Positions 10,965 to 18,660 of a DNA stretch of 35,433 nt are shown in pieces. Numbering within the stretch: position 1 is the stretch's first letter; the number at the start of each line of letters is the position of its first letter. Origin of the DNA: Gemmatimonadota bacterium. Its GTDB lineage: Bacteria > Gemmatimonadota > Gemmatimonadetes > Gemmatimonadales > Gemmatimonadaceae. Below the pieces are notes generated by a model. It did not search any database. It saw only the letters and a list, made by a program, of their open reading frames with translations, and was not told where the DNA came from. Both the position numbers and the translations under genes were made by a program. The stretch is from assembly GCA_016874035.1 (NCBI GenBank), contig VGVM01000026.1:1-35433 (forward strand), read 5' to 3'.

Positions 10965-13900
10965 ATGGAGACACTTGTGCAGCCAATTCATCATGCAGCG
11001 CGGCGTGCCTGGCGGAGCCTGTCGGCATGCGCGTTCTCTGCGGCACTCCTGGGCGGCGGGTTCCCCGCCGCCCCGGCGACTGCGCAGACACTCGATTCAC
11101 TGACGCTGGCCGGCATGCGCTGGCGGGAAGTTGGTCCGGCCCGTGGCGGCCGGTCGGTCGCAGTGGCCGGCAGCGCCTCCCGCGTGAACGAGTACTGGAT
11201 GGGGACAGTCGGTGGCGGCGTGTTCAAGACCATTGACGGCGGCCAGTCCTGGCAACCGATGACCGACCGTTACTTCGGCGGCACGATCGGGGCCCTCGCG
11301 GTTACGCCGTCCAACCCGGACATCGTTTGGGCAGGCGGCGGGGAAACGTGCATTCGCGGCAACACGGCGCCCGGTGAGGGGGTCTGGGTGACGCGCGACG
11401 CCGGTCGGACGTGGAGCCGGATCGAGTTCTTCGACCAGAAGAGCCACATCACGAAGATTCGCGTGCATCCTGGCGATCCCAATACGGTTTGGGTTGGCGT
11501 GTTCGGCCATGCGTTCGGCGCGAACGAACAGCGCGGCGTGTTCAAGACCACCGATGGCGGTCGCACGTGGAAGAAGGTGCTGTATCGCGACGACCGGACC
11601 GCGATTTCCGACCTCATACTCGATCCGAACGACCCCAACGTGCTGTACGCGGCATTCTGGCATGCGTACCGGACGCCGTGGTCCATGAACTCGGGCGGCC
11701 CGGGCGGCGGCATCTTCAAGTCCACGGACGGCGGCGAAACGTGGAAGGAACTGACCGCGAACGCCGGCCTGCCGAAGGGCGCCTGGGGCAAGATCGGGCT
11801 CGCCGTCTCGCCGGCGCGATCCACCCGGGTGTGGGCGATCATCGAGGCGGATGAAGGGGGAGTGTACCGCTCGGACGACGGCGGCACAGCCTGGCAGAAA
11901 CTCAACGACAACCGCAACCTGCGGCAGCGGGCCTGGTACTACTCGCACATCTATGCCGACCCGCGCGACACCAACGTGGTGTACGGGCTGAACGTGCAGT
12001 TTTTCCGGTCGGTGGATGGTGGGCGGACGTTCAGCCAGCAGCTGAACCCGCCGCACGGCGACAACCACGACCTGTGGATCGCCCCGAACAACCCGGATCG
12101 GATGATCAACGCGAACGACGGCGGTGCGAACGTCTCGACCAACCGCGGAGCGACGTGGACGGGCCAAAACTTCGCCACCGCGCAGTTCTACCATGTCACG
12201 ACGACGAACCACTTCCCGTACCAGATTTGCGGCGCGCAGCAGGACAACAGCACGCTGTGCGGGCCAAGCCGCAAGGCCGGCGGCATCACGATCAATGACT
12301 GGCTGGATGCCGGTGGCGGCGAGTCCGGCTACATCGCGCCAAGCCCCGCGGATCCGGACCTGGTCTTTGCCGGGTCATACGGCGGCTACCTCACGCGTAA
12401 GGACATGCGCACCGGATTGACGTGGGACGTCAATCCATGGCCGGACAATCCGATGGGCATTTCCTCGGAAGACATCAAGTACAAGTTCCAATGGACGTTC
12501 CCGATCGTGTTTTCACCGCACGACGCGACGAAGATGTATGTGGGCGGCAGCAACCTGTTCATGACGCGCAACGGCGGCCAGAGCTATTCGATCATCAGCC
12601 CGCCGCTCGCCCGCAATGATCCCAAGACCCTCGGCGCCAGCGGCGGTCCGATTACGAAGGACCAGACTGGCGTCGAGACATACGGTACGGTGTTTACGAT
12701 TGCCGAATCCAAGCTGGTCGCGGGAGTGATCTGGACCGGGTCGGACGACGGGCTGGTTTATCTCACGCGCGATGGCGGGACGACGTGGAAGAATGTCACG
12801 CCGAAGGACATCGGCGACTTCTCGCGCATCTCGTTGATCGAGGCGGGACAGTTCGCTGCCGGCACGGCCTATGTCGCGGCAAACCGATACCAACAGGGCG
12901 ATTTCACGCCGTTGTTCTACAAGACCAGCGACTTCGGGGCGACCTGGACGCGCATCACGATGGGCATCACGGGAATCAATGAGTTCGCGCGCGCGATTCG
13001 CGAGGATCCCGCCCGGAAAGGACTCCTGTACGCGGGAACCGAGCGTGGGGTGTGGGTCAGCTTTGACGACGGCGGGCGTTGGCAGCGCCTGCAGCTCAAC
13101 ATGCCGCCGGTTCCGGTTCATGACCTGGTGATCAAGGACGGCGACCTCATCGCGGGAACGCACGGCCGGTCGTTCTTTGTATTGGACGACATCTCGCCGC
13201 TGCGCCAGCTGCAGGCGAACACGCTGGCGCGTGGCGCCCACCTGTTCAAGCCGCGGGACACGCACCGCATTGAATGGGGCGGCGGACGGGGAGGCGGGCG
13301 TGGCGCGGCCGCGGTGATCGGCGCGAACCCGCCGTCCGGGGTGGTCCTGAGCTACTACCTCGCTCAAGCCAACCAGGATGTCTCGCTGGAGTTCCTCGAC
13401 GCGACAGGCAAGCTCATCAAGGCGTTCACGTCGCGCGCGGACTCGGCCGCCGGCGGCGGGCGAGGCGGGGCGGGCGGCGGTGGGTTTGGGGGCGGACCGA
13501 CCCCGAATCCCCGTGTTCCGAACAGCGCGGGGCTCAACCAGTTCGCGTGGAACCTGCGATATCCGGACGCCGTGACGTTCCCCGGGATGATCCTCTGGGC
13601 CGGCGACACGCGTGGTCCGATCGCTCCGGCCGGATCGTATACGGTGCGCATGACCATCGGGGCGAGTACGCCGCTTTCGCAGACGTTCCGGCTCGTCAAC
13701 GATCCGAGGTCACCGGCGAGCGCGGCCGACCAGCTGGCGCAGTTCAACTTCCTGATGGAAATCCGCAACAAGGTGACTGAAGCCAACGAGGCGGTCATTT
13801 CGATGCGGCACGTGAAGAGTGAAGTGGACGCCCGGTTGAAGCAGGCACCGGCGGCCGCGGTACAGGAACTCACCACGGAAGGAAAGGCGCTCGACGGCAA

Positions 13901-14201
13901 GTTGACCACGGTGGAAGCCGAGGTGTACCAGATCAAGAACCAGAGCGGGCAGGACCCGCTGAACTACCCAATCAAGCTGAACAACAAGCTGGCGGCGCTA
14001 ACCGGTGTCGTGTCGTCGGGGCCCGGGGCACCGACGGCCCAATCGCGCCAGGTGTATCGCGAGCTCACGGAGAAGCTCACGGTGCAGACGAAGGCGATGG
14101 ACAAGCTCTACGCGGAAGACCTCAAGCGGTACAACGACCTGCTCAAGAAGCACGGGCTTCCGGAAATCTCCCCGAAGCCGAAGTCCAACGTGGCGATGTA
14201 G
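10965..14201 (+). CDS. Large secreted Asp-box (VPS10/sortilin-like beta-propeller) protein
   Basis: A 1078-residue exported protein. The N-terminus has arginines followed by SLSACAFSAALLGGG and a probable cleavage site at ATAQ. About ten Asp-box repeats of the S/T-x-D-x-G-x-T-W type follow (KTIDGGQSW, TRDAGRTW, KTTDGGRTW, KSTDGGETW, RSDDGGTAW, RSVDGGRTF, TRDGGTTW, TSDFGATW), forming one or more beta-propellers. Next come a glycine-rich linker near residue 770, a FlgD-like beta segment and a helical C-terminal region. Databases often call such proteins 'glycosyl hydrolase', but I see no catalytic signature. A periplasmic or surface binding role is more likely. The ATG at 10965 was chosen because it places a signal peptide at the N-terminus; the frame is open upstream without sense. 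No clear ribosome-binding site is present. Confidence 0.88.
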   Translation: METLVQPIHHAARRAWRSLSACAFSAALLGGGFPAAPATAQTLDSLTLAGMRWREVGPARGGRSVAVAGSASRVNEYWMGTVGGGVFKTIDGGQSWQPMTDRYFGGTIGALAVTPSNPDIVWAGGGETCIRGNTAPGEGVWVTRDAGRTWSRIEFFDQKSHITKIRVHPGDPNTVWVGVFGHAFGANEQRGVFKTTDGGRTWKKVLYRDDRTAISDLILDPNDPNVLYAAFWHAYRTPWSMNSGGPGGGIFKSTDGGETWKELTANAGLPKGAWGKIGLAVSPARSTRVWAIIEADEGGVYRSDDGGTAWQKLNDNRNLRQRAWYYSHIYADPRDTNVVYGLNVQFFRSVDGGRTFSQQLNPPHGDNHDLWIAPNNPDRMINANDGGANVSTNRGATWTGQNFATAQFYHVTTTNHFPYQICGAQQDNSTLCGPSRKAGGITINDWLDAGGGESGYIAPSPADPDLVFAGSYGGYLTRKDMRTGLTWDVNPWPDNPMGISSEDIKYKFQWTFPIVFSPHDATKMYVGGSNLFMTRNGGQSYSIISPPLARNDPKTLGASGGPITKDQTGVETYGTVFTIAESKLVAGVIWTGSDDGLVYLTRDGGTTWKNVTPKDIGDFSRISLIEAGQFAAGTAYVAANRYQQGDFTPLFYKTSDFGATWTRITMGITGINEFARAIREDPARKGLLYAGTERGVWVSFDDGGRWQRLQLNMPPVPVHDLVIKDGDLIAGTHGRSFFVLDDISPLRQLQANTLARGAHLFKPRDTHRIEWGGGRGGGRGAAAVIGANPPSGVVLSYYLAQANQDVSLEFLDATGKLIKAFTSRADSAAGGGRGGAGGGGFGGGPTPNPRVPNSAGLNQFAWNLRYPDAVTFPGMILWAGDTRGPIAPAGSYTVRMTIGASTPLSQTFRLVNDPRSPASAADQLAQFNFLMEIRNKVTEANEAVISMRHVKSEVDARLKQAPAAAVQELTTEGKALDGKLTTVEAEVYQIKNQSGQDPLNYPIKLNNKLAALTGVVSSGPGAPTAQSRQVYRELTEKLTVQTKAMDKLYAEDLKRYNDLLKKHGLPEISPKPKSNVAM

Positions 14202-14219
14202 CCCGGGGAGGGCGCGGCA

Positions 14220-14747
14220 GTGTCACGCGACGGGCTGGTCATCCGCGAGATCGAACCGGGTGACCAGCGCGCGCTGCTCTTGCTGAACAACGCCGCCGTT
14301 CCGCACGTGAACGCGCTGGTCGCCGAGCAGATGGCGTGGCTCCTTGAGCACTGCGATTACGCGCGGCTCGCGGAACGGGTGGAGTCGCCGGGTGGAATTC
14401 GCGAGACCGTCGGGTTCGTGCTCGCAATCCGGAACGGCACGAGCTACTGGAGTGCCAACTACCAGTGGTTCGCCGCGCGGTACGGTGTGTTTCTCTACCT
14501 GGACCGGGTGGTGATCGCGCCAACGGCCCGACGGATGGGCGTCGGGCGTGCGCTCTACGAAGACCTTGCCGTATTTGCCGCGGCGCGTTGGCCGCGGGTG
14601 ACGCTGGAGGTCAATCTCGAGCCGCCGAACCCGGGCTCACACCACTTCCATGCGGCGATGGGGTTCACCGCGGTTGGGGAGCGACGGTACGACGGCGGCG
14701 CCGTGGTGATGATGGCCCGCGAGGTGAGCCCGCCAGGCCGCGACTGA
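14220..14747 (+). CDS. GNAT-family N-acetyltransferase
   Basis: A 175-residue acetyl-CoA-dependent transferase. The GNAT core is visible as LYLDRVVIAPTARRMGVGRALYEDL (motif A, with the RxxGxG-type pyrophosphate loop) followed by VTLEVNLEPPNPGSHHFHAAMGFTAVGERRY (motif B). The start is GTG at 14220, preceded by GGGGAGGG within the 18-bp gap after the Asp-box gene, so the two are probably cotranscribed. The acceptor substrate is unknown. It ends 9 bp from the convergent lipoprotein gene. Confidence 0.85.
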   Translation: MSRDGLVIREIEPGDQRALLLLNNAAVPHVNALVAEQMAWLLEHCDYARLAERVESPGGIRETVGFVLAIRNGTSYWSANYQWFAARYGVFLYLDRVVIAPTARRMGVGRALYEDLAVFAAARWPRVTLEVNLEPPNPGSHHFHAAMGFTAVGERRYDGGAVVMMAREVSPPGRD

Positions 14748-14756
14748 GTGACCGCC

Positions 14757-15335
14757 TTACCGCGTGCGCCGCTTGGGCGGCGTGAGGACGTCGGACACGA
14801 GTGTCCAGGCCACAGGGTTGTCGCGACGGTTCCAGACTGCGACATAGGTGCCCGTGTCCGTCCGTACCTCGCCACCGGCGCGCTTGCCGATGACGCGATA
14901 CCAGCCTGAATCGGTGACGACGCCCTTCGCCTCGTTCCGCACGCGCGAGGCCCGCCCAAAATCCTGCAACGCGTTCGTGCGCGCGAAGTCCACCAGCGCT
15001 GCCGTGACGGCGGCGAACCCGCGATGCGTCGTCTGGTCGAGCTGCAGCGTGGCATTCGGATCGAGCATGGACGCGAGCATCTTGCGATCGCCGATGATCA
15101 TGGCCGCCCCCATCACGCTGTACTCGCGCATCAGTTCCAACTCGAACGCGGCCATCCGTGCACGGTAGTCGGGCATCGTGTCCGGTTTCGCGGTATCGTG
15201 CGGCAAGATGATCGGTGGTGCTTGAACGACGGCCGGGCGGTCCGGGTTCGACTTGGCGTTGGAAGCCGTGTTGTCACAGGCGCCAGCAATCGCGGCGCAC
15301 ATCACCATGGCAATAACCGGTCCGTTCCGATTCAC
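14757..15335 (-). CDS. Lipoprotein with an NTF2/SnoaL-like (DUF4440-type) domain
   Basis: This 192-residue protein starts at a GTG that overlaps the fabI stop (GTGA, 15332-15335). The short hydrophobic leader VIAMVMCAAIAGAC ends in a cysteine that fits a lipobox (AGAC), so it is probably lipidated. The mature domain (MREYSVMGAAMIIGDRKMLA, then DPNATLQL and TYVAVWNRRDN) has the spacing of SnoaL/DUF4440 NTF2-fold proteins. No catalytic residues are obvious. Translational coupling to fabI is clear, but a functional link between an outer lipoprotein and fatty acid synthesis is not evident. The longer in-frame extension upstream overlaps fabI and was rejected. Confidence 0.75.
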   Translation of the reverse strand: MNRNGPVIAMVMCAAIAGACDNTASNAKSNPDRPAVVQAPPIILPHDTAKPDTMPDYRARMAAFELELMREYSVMGAAMIIGDRKMLASMLDPNATLQLDQTTHRGFAAVTAALVDFARTNALQDFGRASRVRNEAKGVVTDSGWYRVIGKRAGGEVRTDTGTYVAVWNRRDNPVAWTLVSDVLTPPKRRTR

Positions 15336-16234
15336 AGCGATGCCCCCGGATTTGCCGTCATGCCCATGACGTGATAGCCCTTGTCCACGTAGATGGTCGA
15401 ACCGGTGATCCCGCGCGCCAGGTCCGATGAGAGGAACGCCGCGGCATTGCCAACCTCGGTCGCCGTCAGGGCCTCCGGGATCGGCGTGTTGGCAGCGCAG
15501 TAGGCGACCATGCGCTCGATGATGCCGATCGCGCTCGCCGCGCGAGAGGCCAGCGGGCCCGCGCTGATCGTATTGACGCGCACCCCCCAACGCCGGCCGG
15601 CTTCGTACGACAGCAAGCGGGTGTCCGACTCGAGCGCCGCCTTGGCGGACGACATCCCGCCACCATATCCCGGGATCACCCGTTCGCTCGCCATGTAGGT
15701 GAGGGAAAGGGCTGAACCACCGGGGCGCATCACCGGACCGAGGCGCCGCAACATCGCCACCATCGAATACGCGCTCACGCTCACGGCCGCCAAGTAGCCG
15801 CCGCGTGACGTGTCGAGCAGGTCGTTCTTGACCTCCGGCCCGTTGGCGAGGGAATGCACCAGGATATCGAGCGGCTGCGCACCGAAATCATTGCTGAGCG
15901 CCGCCCCCAGGCCATCGATCGAGAAGTCGCCCACGTCCTTGTAGCGCTTGTTGGTGCGGATCTCCTCCGGCGCATCCTCCAGCGAGTCATACGCGGCATC
16001 GAGCGGGTAGATCCGCTCAAAGTCCATGAGCGATCCGTCCGCCAGGCGCCGCGCGTCGTCCATCTTGCCGCGTTCGAGGAGGTTCCTGAAGATGTTGAGC
16101 GCCGGGGGCCAGGTCGCGACGCATACTGACGCGCCGGCCTCGTGGAGGGCCTTGGCGATGGCGAACCCAAACCCCTCGCCGTCGGCCACACCGGCGACGA
16201 GCGCGCGCTTTCCGGACAGGTTGAGAGACAGCAT
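15332..16234 (-). CDS. fabI: Enoyl-[acyl-carrier-protein] reductase, plant/chlamydial type
   Basis: This 300-residue NADH-dependent SDR catalyses the last reductive step of each fatty acid elongation cycle. The catalytic set is Y180 (SLTY), Y190 (PGYGGGMSSAK) and K198. The Tyr-Lys spacing of eight is that of plant enoyl reductases rather than the seven of E. coli FabI. The insertion ERGKMDDARRLADGSLMDFE, the IYPLDAAYDSLEDAPEEIRT segment, DILVHSLANGPEV and NTISAGPLASRAASAIG are also hallmarks of the plant/Chlamydia branch. The ATG at 16234 lacks a Shine-Dalgarno but has a -10-like element 8 nt upstream. The stop overlaps the next gene by 4 bp. Confidence 0.95.
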   Translation of the reverse strand: MLSLNLSGKRALVAGVADGEGFGFAIAKALHEAGASVCVATWPPALNIFRNLLERGKMDDARRLADGSLMDFERIYPLDAAYDSLEDAPEEIRTNKRYKDVGDFSIDGLGAALSNDFGAQPLDILVHSLANGPEVKNDLLDTSRGGYLAAVSVSAYSMVAMLRRLGPVMRPGGSALSLTYMASERVIPGYGGGMSSAKAALESDTRLLSYEAGRRWGVRVNTISAGPLASRAASAIGIIERMVAYCAANTPIPEALTATEVGNAAAFLSSDLARGITGSTIYVDKGYHVMGMTANPGASL

Positions 16235-16242
16235 AGGGAGTC

Positions 16243-16248
16243 AAATTA
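16243..16248 (-). promoter_or_regulatory. -10-like element upstream of fabI
   Basis: On the minus strand TAATTT is followed by eight bases and then the fabI ATG, with no ribosome-binding site between. This is a possible leaderless or very short-leader start. The 120-bp spacer to the divergent phospholipase D-like gene holds nothing else I can name. Confidence 0.35.
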
Positions 16249-16354
16249 GCAGGGGCGGGGGCGCCAGAAGGGGCCAGGTCATGGCCTTGCCGAGGCTCAG
16301 CGCTTCCGGGTCGCCGCCTATCTATCATCCAGCAGCCGAACCAAGCGTCTTCGC

Positions 16355-17470
16355 GTGTCTCACTTCGCTCGCGCCCTCTGGCGCATGACATCGGCGGATG
16401 TATCGCCCGGAAATCGCGTCACGCTCTTCTCGGAGGGTGGCGAGACGTTCGATGCGATGATCGCGCTCATTGACGGCGCGCAGCGAACGGTCGATCTCGA
16501 GTCGTACATCTTTCGCGACGATGCGGTCGGGGATCGCTTTGCATCGGCCCTGACGGCCGCGGAGGCCCGGGGGGTCCGGGTGCGCGTGCTCTGTGACTGG
16601 ATTGGGGCGCGCGGGACCGACCCCTCGTTTCTCGCCCGGCTGACCGAAGGAGGCGTGGATGTGCGTGTGTTCAACACGCCGGGCTGGAAGCGCTGGCTGG
16701 GCCTGATTCCCCGCGATCACCGCAAGCTGCTGGTCGTGGACGGCTCGGCCGGCGTCACCGGCGGCGTCGGCATCGGCAGCGAGTGGTTCCGCGGACTCCT
16801 CAAGCGGCACAGTCAGGCGTGGCGCGATCGCTGCGTCCGGATTGTCGGTCCCGCAGCCGAGGACATGCAGCGGGCGTATGACACGATGTGGCGTCGGGCG
16901 GCGGGCGAGCGGATGACGCGCGCCGAACGACGCATGCGGCGCATGCCGCGGAATCCGGACCTCGAGCCCGGGGTGGCCTCCCCGGCGTTGGTCGCCATCG
17001 TGGAAGGCGAGCCGGGGCGGTTCCGCGTGGGTCGCGCGCTGCACCTGCAGGCGGCTGCGGCCACCAAGTCCATCTGGGTCGCAAGCGCCTACTTCATCCC
17101 CTCCTTCGCCGAGGTGGACTCGCTGACCGCGGCCGCGCGCGACGGCGTGGATGTGCGCCTGCTGCTCCCGAGCAACAACGATCACCCGTGGGTCAACCGA
17201 TTCTCGCGGCGGTTCTATCCGCGCCTGCTGGCCAATGGCGTGCGAATCTGGGAATGGTCCGGCGAGATGATGCACGCCAAGACAAGCGTCGTGGATGGGA
17301 CATGGACGCGTGTCGGATCCACCGACTTCAACCCGCTGGGCGTCGCGATCAACTACGAACTGGACGCCTACATCGAAGACACGACGGTCGCGCAGGCAGC
17401 CGAGCGCTTGTTCCTCGCGGACCTCGACCTCTCGAAAGAGATCAAGCCGCCACCGTACTCGGCGGGGTAA
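16355..17470 (+). CDS. Phospholipase D-family protein, cardiolipin-synthase-like
   Basis: This 371-residue protein has two HKD motifs: DHRKLLVVDG with GGVGIGSEW (H122, K124, D129) and MHAKTSVVDG with VGSTDFNPLG (H307, K309, D314). Two complete motifs form one active site in PLD-superfamily phosphatidyltransferases, so cardiolipin synthesis is the likely role. Unlike classical Cls it lacks the two N-terminal membrane helices, resembling ClsB-type enzymes. The start is GTG at 16355; an in-frame ATG at 16385 is an alternative. The TATCAT near 16323 may be its -10 element. Its 3' end overlaps the remains of a convergent TonB receptor gene. Confidence 0.9.
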   Translation: MSHFARALWRMTSADVSPGNRVTLFSEGGETFDAMIALIDGAQRTVDLESYIFRDDAVGDRFASALTAAEARGVRVRVLCDWIGARGTDPSFLARLTEGGVDVRVFNTPGWKRWLGLIPRDHRKLLVVDGSAGVTGGVGIGSEWFRGLLKRHSQAWRDRCVRIVGPAAEDMQRAYDTMWRRAAGERMTRAERRMRRMPRNPDLEPGVASPALVAIVEGEPGRFRVGRALHLQAAAATKSIWVASAYFIPSFAEVDSLTAAARDGVDVRLLLPSNNDHPWVNRFSRRFYPRLLANGVRIWEWSGEMMHAKTSVVDGTWTRVGSTDFNPLGVAINYELDAYIEDTTVAQAAERLFLADLDLSKEIKPPPYSAG

Positions 17471-18067
17471 CGGGGTCGTCCGGTAAACCTTCCCTGACGG
17501 CCTTGCGGTAGAAGTAGAGGCGGAACAACTCGAAGGCGACGATGCAATCCCACGCCACCCTCGTGCACCCGAATTCCCGGAAGGTCGGCGAGCAGCAGCG
17601 GGATCTGGCCGGTGGGCGCGACGTCCGCGATGCGGCCCGGTGCGACTACGGCGACCGCTGCCGGCGCCTCGACCACCCGCTCGGGTTGCCGGGAGACACC
17701 CGTGATCTGGACCTGCATCAATGAAAGGGCAACCTGCTCCAATTGCACGTCAACGGTCTTCGTCTCGCCACTCGTCAGCGAAAAAGACACCGTTCGCGGC
17801 GCATACCCGATCCAGCGGAACTGCACCGAGTCGGCACCCGCGCTGAGGCCCCCCCAGGACATACTGACCGGCGTCGTTGGTGACGGCGCTGCGCACGCCC
17901 GGCACCGATACGGTGATGCCCGCGAGCGGAGTTCCGGTACCTGCGATTGTCACCCTTCCAGTCAGGCGTCCGGTCGCTTGTGCAGTGGACACCGAGGGAG
18001 CGATGGCCGATGCGCTGAGGGCGATCGCAATGAGGAAAGCGGTCCCGCCTGACTGTGTGCGAGCCAT
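17442..18067 (-). pseudogene. TonB-dependent receptor remnant (frameshifted and truncated)
   Basis: The first frame (18067 leftward) encodes a signal peptide (FLIAIALSASAIAPSVSTAQA) and a carboxypeptidase-regulatory-like domain starting GRLTGRVTIAGTGTPLAGI. At a run of seven G on the minus strand (17849-17855) the frame shifts by one base. Removing one G restores YVLGGLSAGADSVQFRWIGY and continues into a plug domain (PERVVEAPAAVAVVAP, IPLLLADLPGIRV). The similarity ends after about 175 residues; the rest of the plug and the whole barrel are missing. The +1 frame then reads AWDCIVAFELFRLYFYRKAV to a stop at 17442-17444, apparently an unrelated tail. It is therefore an outer-membrane receptor gene inactivated by an indel and a large deletion, unless the G-run is an assembly error. 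Confidence 0.75.
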
Positions 18068-18093
18068 GGGAAACCTGGGCTGATAGTGAAACG

Positions 18094-18117
18094 GGTGCGG
18101 CGGATAGCGCCGACACC
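18094..18117. other. Hairpin upstream of the TonB receptor remnant
   Basis: The arms GGTG+GGCG and CGCC+CACC enclose a 5-nt loop (GATAG), with a one-versus-two-base internal bulge. An A5 run follows on the plus strand, so on the leftward transcript the T-run comes before the hairpin rather than after it. That is not an intrinsic terminator for the membrane-protein gene. It could be a leader structure of the broken receptor gene. Confidence 0.35.
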
Positions 18118-18132
18118 ATCAAAAAGTGACGA

Positions 18133-18660
18133 TCAGCCTACGCGCGCGCCACGAAGCGACGGGTCGTTTTGACCGATCGCGGCCGTGGGTGAAGGCCTGG
18201 AATCCCATACGTCTCCGAGAATCCATCGACAAACGGGGCGGTGAATCAGCAGCGTCGCGTAGTACAGCGGCGAGAGCAGCGACCCCGAACCGCCAAAGGT
18301 GGGGAGCACAAGGTACTCATAGAGGGGCCTGCCAAACGCAGCGCGAAACACCCACTCGTTGATCGCCACTTCGAGTATGCTGCCGGTGACCATGAGGAAT
18401 GCCAAGTGGACGCCCAGCCGGTATCGCGGCGGGATATGATGCATCACAGCGCGATCGAAGGTCACGCTGAGCGGGACAATCAACAGGACCGCAAACGCCC
18501 ACACGACCGGTGACGTGATCTCAAACCAGAGCGGGGCGATTTCATAGCGCCAAAGCCGGACACCGGCGGCAAGAAAGGCGAGGCCTCCGGCGACCTCGAC
18601 GACGATCCAGGCGATGCCGGCCGTCAGGCAGGCGAGAGCCAGCCGCTGCGCCCTAGTCAC
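18133..18660 (-). CDS. Small integral membrane protein, unknown function
   Basis: This 175-residue protein starts with GTG overlapping the kinase stop (GTGA, 18657-18660). Four hydrophobic stretches are visible: LACLTAGIAWIVVEVAGGLA, VVWAFAVLLIVPLSV, LGVHLAFLMVTGSILEVAIN and LLSPLYYATLLIH. I do not recognise the family. Tight coupling to the soluble kinase makes it a candidate membrane partner or substrate. It is probably the last intact gene of the operon that begins at 24084. Confidence 0.7.
   Translation of the reverse strand: MTRAQRLALACLTAGIAWIVVEVAGGLAFLAAGVRLWRYEIAPLWFEITSPVVWAFAVLLIVPLSVTFDRAVMHHIPPRYRLGVHLAFLMVTGSILEVAINEWVFRAAFGRPLYEYLVLPTFGGSGSLLSPLYYATLLIHRPVCRWILGDVWDSRPSPTAAIGQNDPSLRGARVG

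Noticed and set aside
18080-18132. Intrinsic terminator for the membrane-protein operon
   Set aside because: A hairpin is present, but the T-run precedes it on the transcribed strand, so it lacks the required order.
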